Assembly: GCF_000378465.1 (NCBI RefSeq)
Contig: NZ_KB899921.1
Location: 62,001 to 126,000, forward strand
Origin: Elioraea tepidiphila DSM 17972
GTDB taxonomy: Bacteria > Pseudomonadota > Alphaproteobacteria > Acetobacterales > Acetobacteraceae
Direction: 5' to 3'
Length of the DNA stretch: 64,000 bases
The notes under the pieces are model-generated. The model worked only from the letters and a program-made list of their open reading frames with translations, searched no databases and was not told where the DNA came from. Both the position numbers and the translations under genes were made by a program. This document shows, one piece after another, positions 51,390 through 58,838 of this stretch (the first letter of the stretch is position 1; each line of letters begins with the position of its first letter).

Positions 51390-52043
51390 TCAGCCTCCGT
51401 CCGCCTGCTTCGCCGCTCGCAGGGCGGCGAGCGCCGCGCGGAATTCCGCTGCGCCCACTTCCTCCGACAAGTCGATGTTGGCGGCGACGGACACGCATGC
51501 GCTGTGAATATCAGCGTCCGACACGGCGCCCGGGCTGAGACTCGCAAACTCGGCATCGGTCTCGACGATCGCGGCGATCTGGTCGCGGACGCGGTCCTCC
51601 TGGAGCTGCGCGAGGACGTGACGTGGGCGTGGAGCCGTGACGGGTTCGTCGGGATCGCGCGCTCCAGCAAGGATCGCCTCGGCCTTCGCGACCGCGGCGC
51701 TCGCCCGTGCGAGCCAGTAGGCATCCGTGCGCCGCTGGGCGACCTCATCCGCAATGACGATCTTCAGAAGGCCGAACAGCACCTCGAAGTGCGCGGCCTT
51801 CCGCTGAATGGTTTCATCGAAGTGCGATGGGACCGGGACGGTGTCACCTGAATAGGCAGCATCCGCCCCAAGCCAGATGCCGGTGACATAGGTTTCGCCG
51901 GCAGCCTCGTAGTCGAGCTTGTCGTTGGACCAGTCATCGTCCTCGATGGCCCGGCGGCAGGCTTCGGCTGGTGTTGCAGCCTCATAGGTGCGCTGCCGGT
52001 AGACCGGCACGCGGTAGGTCGTTTCAACGGTGTAAGCGGGCAT
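51390..52043 (-). CDS. Conserved mobile-element protein, unknown function
   Basis: A 217-residue protein. The N-terminus, MPAYTVETTYRVPVYRQRTY followed by EAATPAEACRRAIEDDDW, resembles small sensor-like or ferredoxin-fold element proteins; the centre has HFEVLFGLLKIVIADEVAQR and the C-terminus an Ala-rich helix. No family is recognised with confidence. ATG 52043 is chosen because CAGGAGGCT lies 7 nt upstream, directly after a type B hairpin. It is transcribed towards the 64-residue gene. Confidence 0.65.
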   Translation of the reverse strand: MPAYTVETTYRVPVYRQRTYEAATPAEACRRAIEDDDWSNDKLDYEAAGETYVTGIWLGADAAYSGDTVPVPSHFDETIQRKAAHFEVLFGLLKIVIADEVAQRRTDAYWLARASAAVAKAEAILAGARDPDEPVTAPRPRHVLAQLQEDRVRDQIAAIVETDAEFASLSPGAVSDADIHSACVSVAANIDLSEEVGAAEFRAALAALRAAKQADGG

Positions 52044-52065
52044 GACAGCCTCCTGAAAACGCGAA

Positions 52066-52087
52066 AGCCCGGCGCGGCGGCCGGGCT
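52066..52087 (-). promoter_or_regulatory. Type B hairpin leader, copy 2
   Basis: AGCCCGGC (52066-52073) and GCCGGGCT (52080-52087) form a perfect 8-bp hairpin with a GC-rich 6-nt loop. On the minus strand TTTCGCGTTTTCAGGAGG follows, then the ATG at 52043. Both stem and downstream bases match copy 1, although the genes behind them are unrelated. Confidence 0.6.
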
Positions 52088-52114
52088 GTTGGGGTTGGGT
52101 GGAGAGAAGGCGGG

Positions 52115-52336
52115 CTAGTAGCCGAATTGCCATGACGGCCAGGGCTGGCCGTCATCAGCTGCCTTGACCGCCTCCTCGAGATAGTCGGCATCGCCTTCCA
52201 CGACGGTCGGGCTCTCGACGGGCGTTTCGTCGATCACCTTCACGCTGTGGACGAGGCCGTCCTCGACTTCGACATGGACGGGCACGAGATACTGGAAGAC
52301 GACGCGGCAAGGCGTGGCCGAGCTGAGCTTGGTCAT
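52115..52336 (-). CDS. Small acidic conserved element protein
   Basis: A 73-residue protein (MTKLSSATPCRVVFQYLVPV, then HVEVEDGLVHSVKVIDETPV, ending SWQFGY). It is acidic and beta-rich in character, with no recognisable motif. ATG 52336 is preceded by ATCAGGAG and a strong 11-bp hairpin. It lies between the ParB-like gene (59 nt) and the 217-residue gene on the same strand. Unknown function, likely an element backbone gene. Confidence 0.6.
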   Translation of the reverse strand: MTKLSSATPCRVVFQYLVPVHVEVEDGLVHSVKVIDETPVESPTVVEGDADYLEEAVKAADDGQPWPSWQFGY

Positions 52337-52359
52337 CGGATTGCTCCTGATTGTGGGGC

Positions 52360-52386
52360 GGCAGGAGCGGTGAGGCCGCTCCCGCC
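52360..52386 (-). promoter_or_regulatory. Type B hairpin leader, copy 3
   Basis: GGCAGGAGCGG (52360-52370) and CCGCTCCCGCC (52376-52386) pair over 11 bp with one wobble on the transcribed strand and a 5-nt loop. ATCAGGAG and the ATG at 52336 follow. Stem bases differ from copies 1 and 2, but the hairpin-to-TCAGGAG arrangement is the same. It is 9 nt after the ParB stop, so it could also protect or end that mRNA. Confidence 0.5.
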
Positions 52387-52395
52387 GTGGTCGCG

Positions 52396-54546
52396 TCACT
52401 CGGCGGCGATCATCGCCGGGTCGTCGGCATCGCCTTCGCCGTCATCCGCCTGCTCGTCCTCGTCGTCGGTGAGGAAGGCCGGCAGCGCTTCCTCGCCTTC
52501 GGCCTCGCTCGCGTCTGTGGTGCTCGTGTCGGGATCGGCGGATCGCAGCGGCTCCGGCAGCCAGCCGGCGTCGGCGAGCAGCCGTTCGGCTTCCTTGGCC
52601 ATCTCGGGCTTCTTGAGGTGGTCGATGAGCTGCGCCTTCTGCTCACCGAGGGCTTCGCGCACGGCTTCGACGATCCGGCTCTTCGTGACGCGGCCGAGAT
52701 AGTTCGCCACCGTCGGCCGCCAACCAGCCTCCACCATGTCGAGGCCGGTGGCGCGCGCCAGCCGATCGGCATCGCGCATGCGCCGGTCGAGCCCGTGCTG
52801 GGTCACGCCATAGCCGCTATGGGGGTTCGGCCGCTCATAAAGCGCGTTGATCCCGTAGCTGACGCAGTGGGCGAGCAGCGCGAGGCGGCTCGCATCGTCG
52901 AGCTCGGCGATCCAGTCCCACAACCGATCGTCGTCATCGAGCGGCATGTCCGCCTTCCAGGCTTCCATGCGCGCCTGGATGGCCTTGGCGGAGGCGCTGT
53001 CCTTCAGGTCGGTTGCCTGAACGGGGAAGTGGACCTCCCGGACCGACGCCTCGACGGCGCAGCCGTGCGCGTTGCGCTTGAACGCATCGAGCACCAGCCT
53101 GTGTAGGAGCGCCGTCAGCGCGACATGCGGATGGTTGGCGACCACGTCGCGCAGCGCCAGCGTGCGATGGGCGGTGAGCTCGATGACCAGCCGCTCGGGC
53201 AGCGGCTTGATGGCGTCGTCCTCCTCGTCATCGTCCGCGTCCGTGCCCTGGCCGCCAATCGTGATGACGGCGCGTTGAGCGGACGGCGCCGCGGGAGCAT
53301 CGTCCCCGTCGGATTCTCCGTCGGTTTCGGCGTCGCTGCGTCCGACGGTGATCGGCGCCTCGTCTTCGGGCCGCACATAGCCGCGATCGACCACGAGGTC
53401 GCCGTCTCGATCGACGCTGACGAAAACGCCGGCGCGCGCGATGTCGGCGGGGTCATAGACGACGGGACGCTTCTCGAAGGCTTCAAGCGCCTCCTCGATC
53501 TCGCCCAGGCGCCGGTCGATCTCGTCCGGCAGCTCGTCGGCGCCGTCATATTCCGCTTCGAGCCGGTCGTACTCGGCGCGCAGCGCCTCGCGTTCGTCCC
53601 GCTCTTTCTCGGTGAGATCGACGAAGGTGCCGCCGATCTGGCGCAGGCCGTGGTCGTAGCCGTAGGGCAGGTCGAGGTCGATCTTGATCCACTTCCAGCC
53701 TTCGGCGGCGATCTCGTCCGCGACCGCCTTCAGCTTCTCGCTGACCAGGCGGTGAAGGAGCGCCGGGTCGGCGAGCCAGCCGCCGTCGTCGTCCTCGAAC
53801 AGGTCGCGCAGAACGGCGCCTCCTGCCGCGACATAGGCGTCGATGCCGACCAGGCGCGCCCGCTTGTCGGAGGCGGGGATCGTGGTCTCGGTCAACAACT
53901 GGCGGATATGCCAGGGCTGCCGATTGTAGGAATGCTGCACGGCCTCCCACACCTGCTCCTGGCGCTGGTGGTCCGGGTTGACGGTGAAGGCCATCAGCAT
54001 GTCGAGCGTCATGCGCTCCTCGGCATAGGCATCGCGCAGCACGGGCGAGACCGCGTTGAGACGGAGGCGCTGCTTCACGACCTGCACCGTCGTGAGATAG
54101 GCCGCGGCGATCTCTTCCTCGGTCATGCCCTTGTCGAGCATGTCCTGGAACGCCCGGAACTGGTCGAGCGGGTGAAGGCCGGCGCGCAGCAGGTTCTCGG
54201 CGAGGGAGTCGTCCTCGGCGAGGATTCTGGTGTCGGACTTGCGCACGATGCAGGGGACGAGTCCGTCCTTCGGGAAGCGCTTGGCTTTGACCAGGCGCTC
54301 GATCGCGCGATAGCGGCGCCCGCCCGCCGGCACCTCGAACATGCCGGTCTCGTTGCCGTCCGCGTCGAGAATGGCGCGCACGTTGAGGCCCTGCACGAGG
54401 TCCTCGCGCCGGTCGATGTCATGGACCAGCTCGTCGAGCTCGGCCTCCGGCCGGGTGCGCCGGACGTTGGACTCCGAGAGCACGAGCTTGTTGAAGGGGA
54501 TGTCGCGCGAGCGCGAGAAGACGATCTTCCTGGCAGCCTTTGCCAT
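52396..54546 (-). CDS. Large ParB/RepB/Spo0J-type partition nuclease-domain protein
   Basis: A 716-residue protein. The N-terminal ParB domain (about 17-130) has PFNKLVLSESNVRRTRPEAE, FEVPAGGRRYRAIERL and DDSLAENLLRAGLHPLDQF, and is followed by a helix-turn-helix (MTEEEIAAAYLTTVQVVKQR). The middle is acidic and coiled, with a long Asp/Glu-rich linker, and the C-terminal 200 residues are helical and unfamiliar. Such oversized ParB-like proteins are carried by alphaproteobacterial plasmids and conjugative elements, probably for maintenance or regulation. No ParA is adjacent. ATG 54546 follows a type A leader. Confidence 0.82.
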   Translation of the reverse strand: MAKAARKIVFSRSRDIPFNKLVLSESNVRRTRPEAELDELVHDIDRREDLVQGLNVRAILDADGNETGMFEVPAGGRRYRAIERLVKAKRFPKDGLVPCIVRKSDTRILAEDDSLAENLLRAGLHPLDQFRAFQDMLDKGMTEEEIAAAYLTTVQVVKQRLRLNAVSPVLRDAYAEERMTLDMLMAFTVNPDHQRQEQVWEAVQHSYNRQPWHIRQLLTETTIPASDKRARLVGIDAYVAAGGAVLRDLFEDDDGGWLADPALLHRLVSEKLKAVADEIAAEGWKWIKIDLDLPYGYDHGLRQIGGTFVDLTEKERDEREALRAEYDRLEAEYDGADELPDEIDRRLGEIEEALEAFEKRPVVYDPADIARAGVFVSVDRDGDLVVDRGYVRPEDEAPITVGRSDAETDGESDGDDAPAAPSAQRAVITIGGQGTDADDDEEDDAIKPLPERLVIELTAHRTLALRDVVANHPHVALTALLHRLVLDAFKRNAHGCAVEASVREVHFPVQATDLKDSASAKAIQARMEAWKADMPLDDDDRLWDWIAELDDASRLALLAHCVSYGINALYERPNPHSGYGVTQHGLDRRMRDADRLARATGLDMVEAGWRPTVANYLGRVTKSRIVEAVREALGEQKAQLIDHLKKPEMAKEAERLLADAGWLPEPLRSADPDTSTTDASEAEGEEALPAFLTDDEDEQADDGEGDADDPAMIAAE

Positions 54547-54561
54547 GTCGGGATACTCCGC

Positions 54562-54631
54562 GACGGGCGCCGAGAGCCTCTCCCTCGGCTTCCAACCCGT
54601 CACGAAGCGAAGCGCCGCCCTCTCACTCTGA
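54562..54631 (-). promoter_or_regulatory. Type A structured leader, copy 2 (ParB-like gene)
   Basis: On the minus strand GAGTGAGAG opens the motif. The outer stem GACGGG (54596-54601) / CCCGTC (54562-54567) encloses GCCGAG (54584-54589) / CTCGGC (54569-54574) with a GGAGAGG loop. GCGGAG follows, 15 nt remain to the ATG. The 172-nt gap between DUF2958 and the ParB-like gene contains little else. Confidence 0.65.
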
Positions 54632-54718
54632 GGACGGCGCCGCCGCCTGGCGGTCCGGAGCGCAGAACCGGAGATGCGCAAACGCTCATCTCCGGTTCTG
54701 CGGGTTTCAGGATGGGCG

Positions 54719-55090
54719 TCACGCGTCATCGCGACGAGACAAGACCGCCTGGTAGAGGATGCGCTCGGCCGCCCGGATGCTTCCCGCTTCGCGGGCGGCC
54801 TCCGCCCAGACCGAGATCGGGAAGTCGCCGGTGAAGAGAATGTCGCGCTCGATTCCCATGCCGAAAGGCAGGACGATCGAGACCAGTTCCTCGAGCGAGA
54901 AACTGCCGAGCTCGGGACAGCCGAGATCGGCGAGGCCGAAGAGCGTGTCGCCATCGGCGTCCAGCTCGGTCGCGAGCCAGACGCCCTCGCCGAGCGGGTT
55001 GAAGAACTTGACGACGGGCACATGGTCGGCGCCGCGATCAAGGCCGTTAGCGAGCAGGCGCTCGCGCAGGTCGTCGGTCAGGAGGATCAT
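54719..55090 (-). CDS. DUF2958 domain-containing protein
   Basis: A 123-residue protein: MILLTDDLRERLLANG, VVKFFNPLGEGVWLATELD, LFGLADLGCPELGSFSLEEL and ERDILFTGDFPISVWAEAA. This matches the DUF2958 family, common on plasmids and integrative elements beside ArdC and DNA-transfer genes; its function is unknown. ATG 55090 overlaps the ardC stop as ATGA, indicating coupled translation. Length is normal for the family. Confidence 0.85.
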   Translation of the reverse strand: MILLTDDLRERLLANGLDRGADHVPVVKFFNPLGEGVWLATELDADGDTLFGLADLGCPELGSFSLEELVSIVLPFGMGIERDILFTGDFPISVWAEAAREAGSIRAAERILYQAVLSRRDDA

Positions 55091-56040
55091 GCTGCCCTCC
55101 TGTCGTTCGCGCGTTCGCCGGCCGTCTCGGTTTCGGGGAGGAACGCAAGCAGCCAGTCGGCCGCCTTGCTGGCCTGGGACGCGGCGCGGACGATGGCGCG
55201 ATTGTCTTCGCGCAGCACCTCTAGCCACGAGCCGATGTAGTCGGCGTGGCGCACCGTCGGGATGATGCCGAGGGAGGCGCAGCAGAAGGCCGCGTTCATC
55301 TCGGCGACGAGTTCTTCAAAGGCGTACGTCTTCGAGCCGTAGGAGCCCGACAGGTCGCGGCCGAGGCGGGACGCATGCCCAGTCGCATGACCGAGCTCAT
55401 GCAGGGCCGTGCGGTGCCAGTTTATAGGCTCGAAGTAAGACTGCGGCGGCGGCACCTGGACGTAGTCGTGGGCCGGCACGTAGAAGGCGCGATCGCCGCC
55501 AATGCGGAAGTCGATACCGGTCGCCTTGATCAGCGCCTCGACGCGCGGCTCGATCAGGCCGGGCTCCGGCGCAGGCGGCGCGACGGCAAGGCCGTCGGGC
55601 AGATCCTCGCACTGCGCGACGTTGAACACGGTGAAGCGCTTCAGAAACGGAATGGGCTGCGCTTCCTCGCCGGTCTCCTGCGCGCGCTTCTTCTCGTCGT
55701 CTGGAACGAAGCGATCGGCGTAGACGACGGTGGTGCCGCGCTCGCCTTTGCGGACATGGCCGCCGAGCGATAGCGCCTGGCGGAAGGTCAGCCAGCTCTG
55801 GACCGGAAAGCCATGCTCGACGACCGCGCCCCACAGGATCAGCACGTTGATTCCGGAGTAGACGCGGCCGGTGGCGGCATTCGCCGGCACGGCGAGCGGC
55901 GCCTTCGCCGCCGCCGTCCCCCAAGGCTGGACCCAGGGCACGCGGTCGGCCTCCAGCTCGGCGATGATCTTGTTGGTGATGTCGTCGTAAAGGCTCGCCC
56001 GGTTCGCGCCGGAGCGAGTGTTGCGTTGGTGTCTGGACAT
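55087..56040 (-). CDS. ardC: ArdC-type antirestriction protein (ssDNA-binding plus zincin)
   Basis: A 317-residue protein. The N-terminal ssDNA-binding domain (about 10-130) has LYDDITNKIIAELEADRVPW and YSGINVLILWG. The C-terminal metallopeptidase-like domain has ALHELGHATGHASRLGRDL with HExxH histidines near 212-218 and FEELVAEMNAAFCC for the third ligand. ArdC proteins protect incoming single-stranded conjugating DNA from host nucleases. It heads the minus-strand element genes, is coupled to DUF2958, and is preceded by a type A leader ending 13 nt before the ATG. Confidence 0.9.
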   Translation of the reverse strand: MSRHQRNTRSGANRASLYDDITNKIIAELEADRVPWVQPWGTAAAKAPLAVPANAATGRVYSGINVLILWGAVVEHGFPVQSWLTFRQALSLGGHVRKGERGTTVVYADRFVPDDEKKRAQETGEEAQPIPFLKRFTVFNVAQCEDLPDGLAVAPPAPEPGLIEPRVEALIKATGIDFRIGGDRAFYVPAHDYVQVPPPQSYFEPINWHRTALHELGHATGHASRLGRDLSGSYGSKTYAFEELVAEMNAAFCCASLGIIPTVRHADYIGSWLEVLREDNRAIVRAASQASKAADWLLAFLPETETAGERANDRRAA

Positions 56041-56053
56041 CGCGGTTCTCCGC

Positions 56054-56125
56054 GACGGGCGCCGGAGGCCTCTCCTCCAGCCCTCAACCCGTCACGGCAA
56101 ACCCGGTCCGCACTCTCACTCTCTA
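56054..56125 (-). promoter_or_regulatory. Type A structured leader, copy 3 (ardC)
   Basis: On the minus strand the motif begins GAGTGAGAG; the outer stem GACGGG (56088-56093) / CCCGTC (56054-56059) encloses GCTGGAGG (56074-56081) / CCTCCGGC (56061-56068), with one G-U pair and an AGAGG loop. GCGGAG and the ATG follow. The rest of the 262-nt divergent gap contains a small GC hairpin (56138-56152) and the abiE promoter. Confidence 0.65.
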
Positions 56126-56230
56126 TAGGGGGCGTTGCGGGGTCTCCCCGCTAGAAGGGGTCGGCCCGAGACCGCGGCTCGGCCGCAGGGGAAGGCTTTC
56201 CCCTCAGTTCATTTGGATTGGCGCAGATAG

Positions 56231-56247
56231 TCGTAGTCTGGCTACGA
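56231..56247. promoter_or_regulatory. AbiE operator, upstream palindrome
   Basis: TCGTAG and CTACGA are perfect 6-bp arms around TCTGG. The same 17-bp palindrome, with one base changed in the spacer, recurs at 56296-56312. AbiEi-family antitoxins are known to bind paired inverted repeats in their own promoter, and this one lies upstream of the -35 element. Confidence 0.75.
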
Positions 56248-56267
56248 TCCAGTCGTTGAAGTCAAGC

Positions 56268-56296
56268 TTGCCCGGTTTTGAAATTGTTCATATAAT
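56268..56296 (+). promoter_or_regulatory. Promoter of abiEi-abiEii
   Basis: TTGCCC (56268-56273) and a perfect TATAAT (56291-56296) are separated by 17 bp. The expected start, about 7 nt after the -10, falls on the A of the abiEi ATG at 56303, and no ribosome-binding sequence precedes that ATG, so the mRNA is probably leaderless. Confidence 0.75.
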
Positions 56297-56312
56297 CGTA
56301 GTATGGCTACGA
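56296..56312. promoter_or_regulatory. AbiE operator, downstream palindrome over the start codon
   Basis: TCGTAG (56296-56301) and CTACGA (56307-56312) flank TATGG, which contains the abiEi start codon. The left edge overlaps the -10 element. A repressor here would cover both the -10 and the transcription start, fitting autoregulation by AbiEi together with the copy at 56231. Confidence 0.75.
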
Positions 56313-57040
56313 CTCAAAGAGACAAGCTAAACAAGCTCTACACCTGCCTGGCGCCAGGGACGCCGCTGACCTCCGAGGACCTCGCCGCCCTCGGAATATC
56401 GGCCGACCTCGCGGTCCATTATGTGAGGGCTGGGTGGCTGGAGCGGCTGGCGCGCGGCGTTTACTGCCGCCCCAACGATCCGCCCGCCTTGCACCCCAGT
56501 ATCGCGCTGCTGCAGCGAAGCTTTGAAGGCCTGCATGTCGGAGGCAAGTCCGCGCTCGACTGGCATGGCATCCGCCACTACGTGTCGCAGCGGCCTGTCC
56601 TTCATCTCTACGGCTGGAAGGCTGGGCGCCTCCCTGAGTGGTTCACCCAGCGCTTTCCGGCTGAGTATCACCGCAAGCGGCTGTTCGAGGAGCGCCCCGG
56701 TGCATTGCTGCACGTCCGGCCGTTCGAGAACCGCAAAGGCGCTCCGCTCGTCTCGGCGCCGGAGCGCGCACTGCTGGAGGTTCTGAGCGAGGTCGGCGTT
56801 CGCCAGCCGCTGCAGGAAGCGCGCGAGCTGGTGGAGAGCAGCTACAGCCTGCGTGCTGACGTCCTGAATGACCTGCTCAAGCACTGCACCAGCGTCAAGA
56901 CCGTGCGCCTCTGCCTGCAGCTCGGCCGCGAGCTCTCCCAGCCCTGGGCCAGCAAGCTCGACCCGTCCCAGTTGCCCAAGGGCAGCGACCGGCCGTGGGT
57001 GTCGCGTTCGGCTGACGGCCTGCTGGTGCTGAAGCCGTGA
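56303..57040 (+). CDS. abiEi: Type IV toxin-antitoxin antitoxin AbiEi
   Basis: A 245-residue antitoxin and repressor. The N-terminal winged helix (about 1-60) contains SEDLAALGISADLAVHYVRA and GWLERLARGVYCRP. The following AbiEi C-terminal domain has HVGGKSALDWHGIRHYVSQ and SAPERALLEVLSEVG. AbiEi blocks the cognate AbiEii toxin without binding it stably and represses its own promoter. Two copies of a palindrome and a strong -10 lie directly upstream. It overlaps the toxin gene as GTGA. The system can stabilise mobile DNA or abort phage infection. Confidence 0.9.
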   Translation: MATTQRDKLNKLYTCLAPGTPLTSEDLAALGISADLAVHYVRAGWLERLARGVYCRPNDPPALHPSIALLQRSFEGLHVGGKSALDWHGIRHYVSQRPVLHLYGWKAGRLPEWFTQRFPAEYHRKRLFEERPGALLHVRPFENRKGAPLVSAPERALLEVLSEVGVRQPLQEARELVESSYSLRADVLNDLLKHCTSVKTVRLCLQLGRELSQPWASKLDPSQLPKGSDRPWVSRSADGLLVLKP

Positions 57041-57951
57041 ACCAAGTCTATCTCGACAGCGCCCGATTGCTGACGCGCGTCGCGCCGTTCGTGCTCGTCG
57101 ACGACACGTTCGCGCTCAAGGGCGGTACGGCGATCAACCTCTTCGTACGCGACATGCCGCGGCTCTCGGTCGATCTCGACCTGGTGTTTCCCGACTACGC
57201 GCTGCCGCGCGAGGAGGCGCTCAAGCGGATCAACGAAGCCATCGGCCAGTCCGTTGCACGCCTCAGGAAGCACGGATTCCAGACCCACGCGCCGGCTTCG
57301 GCGGATGCCGGCGAAACCAAGCTGCTGGTGCGGCAGGGCGCCATCGAGGTCAAGGTCGAGGTCAATTTCGTCATGCGCGGCACCGTTCATCCGGTGCGCA
57401 CGGCGTCGCTGACACAGAAGGCGCGTGACACGCTGCAAGCGGATCTCGATATCCCAGTGGCGTCACTTGAAGACGTGTACGGCGGCAAGCTGGTCGCTGC
57501 GATGGACCGCCAGCACCCCCGCGATCTGTTCGACATCATGCAGCTCTTCGCGCACGAGGGGATCACGGCGGGCATCCGCCGCGCGTTCGTCGTCTATCTC
57601 GCGAGCCATAACCGGCCGGTGCATGAGGTCCTGTTTCCGTCGCTGCGCGATATCCGTCAGGAGTTCGAGCACAATTTCGCGGGGATGACCGCCGAGCCCG
57701 TCGAGCTCGATGCGCTCCTCGCGGCACGCGAGCGGATGGTGCGCGAGCTTCAGCAAGGTCTAACGGCCGACGAGCGCAGATTCCTGCTGTCATTGGTCGC
57801 CGCAGAACCCGAATGGACGCTGCTCGAAGTGCCGCATCTGGAGCAGCTCCCCGGCCTCCGATGGAAACTGCAGAACCTGGAGAAGCTGCGAAAGGCCAAT
57901 GCGCGCAAATTCGCCGAGCAGTCCGACGCGCTCAGGAGAGTGCTGGAATGA
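57037..57951 (+). CDS. abiEii: Type IV toxin AbiEii, nucleotidyltransferase
   Basis: A 304-residue toxin of the AbiEii/AbiGii nucleotidyltransferase family. The active site is in FALKGGTAINLFVRDMPRL followed by SVDLDLVFP, giving the GG-x-DxD pattern near residues 29-50. The second conserved motif, SLEDVYGGKLVAAMDRQHPR, then RDLFDIMQL, is also present. Such toxins transfer nucleotides, for example onto tRNA, and arrest growth when antitoxin is lost. GTG 57037 overlaps the abiEi stop, ensuring coupled production. The protein appears complete and active. Confidence 0.9.
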   Translation: MNQVYLDSARLLTRVAPFVLVDDTFALKGGTAINLFVRDMPRLSVDLDLVFPDYALPREEALKRINEAIGQSVARLRKHGFQTHAPASADAGETKLLVRQGAIEVKVEVNFVMRGTVHPVRTASLTQKARDTLQADLDIPVASLEDVYGGKLVAAMDRQHPRDLFDIMQLFAHEGITAGIRRAFVVYLASHNRPVHEVLFPSLRDIRQEFEHNFAGMTAEPVELDALLAARERMVRELQQGLTADERRFLLSLVAAEPEWTLLEVPHLEQLPGLRWKLQNLEKLRKANARKFAEQSDALRRVLE

Positions 57952-58013
57952 GTCTGGGCTGGAGAACAACTCTTGTCGGGCACAGCGACGGAGATCGTTA
58001 GGGAAGGGCGAAC

Positions 58014-58535
58014 ATGCGCAAATCGCGAGATATCACTCAGAAGGGGCGAATTGCGGCGAAGTCTCTGGCGCATCGGCTAACTGGATTTTCGCTGCCATTT
58101 TTCGGCGTCCAATGGACGCCTCCTGCCGATGAGCGCGAAATAGTCAGAGGACTACTGACCGCTCTGGAAGATCGCCGCGTCCAGTTCGTTCCGTATCACT
58201 TGGAAGTCGTGTCCCAGGTCACGTCCTCCGTGCTGCAAATGCGGGAGATATTGACGAAGACCTTGCAGGCTTTGCCCGAGACATCGCGCGCGGCGGGATC
58301 GATCCGCGCGATGCGCGCAGCGTGTCGTCGTTTCCTCGAGGAGCCGATGCCTGACTTTCGCAACATCATGCGATGGAGGCACAGGGGTGATGAGGAAGGG
58401 GACCCGTCATTTTTCGTCGCATTGGGCGAGCTGCGAGCAACGTTCGGCACACACATCGCGGCTCTCGCATATCAGTACGGTCTTGATATCGAGCCAGAGC
58501 TGGCGTCGATCCTTCCGTCGGCGGACGCATCGTGA
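58014..58535 (+). CDS. DUF6650 family protein
   Basis: A 173-residue protein. Its pattern ITQKGRIAAKSLAHRLTGFS, FGVQWTPP, LEDRRVQFVPYHLEVVSQVT, RAMRAACRRFLEEP and ALGELRATFGTHIAALAYQYG matches DUF6650, a cytosolic family of unknown function. It lies between the AbiE toxin-antitoxin and a restriction-modification system, 62 nt after the toxin gene. DUF6650-like genes may be accessory to defence or stress, but that is inference from position. GGGAAGGG precedes the ATG. Confidence 0.75.
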   Translation: MRKSRDITQKGRIAAKSLAHRLTGFSLPFFGVQWTPPADEREIVRGLLTALEDRRVQFVPYHLEVVSQVTSSVLQMREILTKTLQALPETSRAAGSIRAMRAACRRFLEEPMPDFRNIMRWRHRGDEEGDPSFFVALGELRATFGTHIAALAYQYGLDIEPELASILPSADAS

Positions 58536-58617
58536 CAGGGCGGATTCCCGAAACCGGCGCGCAACCCGCGACGGCACTTGGCCCAGCTCGGCATCCCGTA
58601 GTCGCCGCTATGCAAAT

Positions 58618-58636
58618 GTGTATCCATTGGCTACAC
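58618..58636. promoter_or_regulatory. Inverted repeat upstream of the RHH gene
   Basis: GTGTA (58618-58622) and TACAC (58632-58636) are inverted around TCCATTGGC. TACACT (58632-58637) could act as a -10, putting the transcription start at about the ATG 58644; no ribosome site is visible. A small RHH repressor could bind this site, but the arms are short. Confidence 0.35.
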
Positions 58637-58643
58637 TACCACA

Positions 58644-58838
58644 ATGGCAGGCAAAGACGCCGGACTTCGCATAAGGGTTGAGCGCGAGCTGCGTGACGAT
58701 TTCCTTGAGATCTGTCGTGCCCAGGATAGGCCGGCGGCTCAAGTGATACGGGAGTTCATGCGGCGATACGTCTCCGAGAACGAGGCGGTGCGCGAGGCGG
58801 GCCGAAAACTGCCTGCCGATCGGGGGGATCAGCGGTGA
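58644..58838 (+). CDS. Ribbon-helix-helix regulator or antitoxin-like protein
   Basis: A 64-residue protein with a ribbon-helix-helix look: GLRIRVERELRDDFLEICRA gives the strand and first helix, DRPAAQVIREFMRRYV the second helix. RHH proteins of this size are antitoxins or transcriptional repressors. Its stop overlaps the GTG start of the restriction gene (GTGA), so it is coupled to that system and not to a small toxin. It may delay or limit restriction-enzyme synthesis, as controller proteins do in other systems. That role is inferred. Confidence 0.75.
   Translation: MAGKDAGLRIRVERELRDDFLEICRAQDRPAAQVIREFMRRYVSENEAVREAGRKLPADRGDQR

Noticed and set aside
56138-56152. GCGGGG-TCT-CCCCGC hairpin between ardC and abiEi
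   Set aside because: A short GC hairpin in GC-rich DNA with no T-run and no recurrence; not supported as a terminator or as part of the type A motif.
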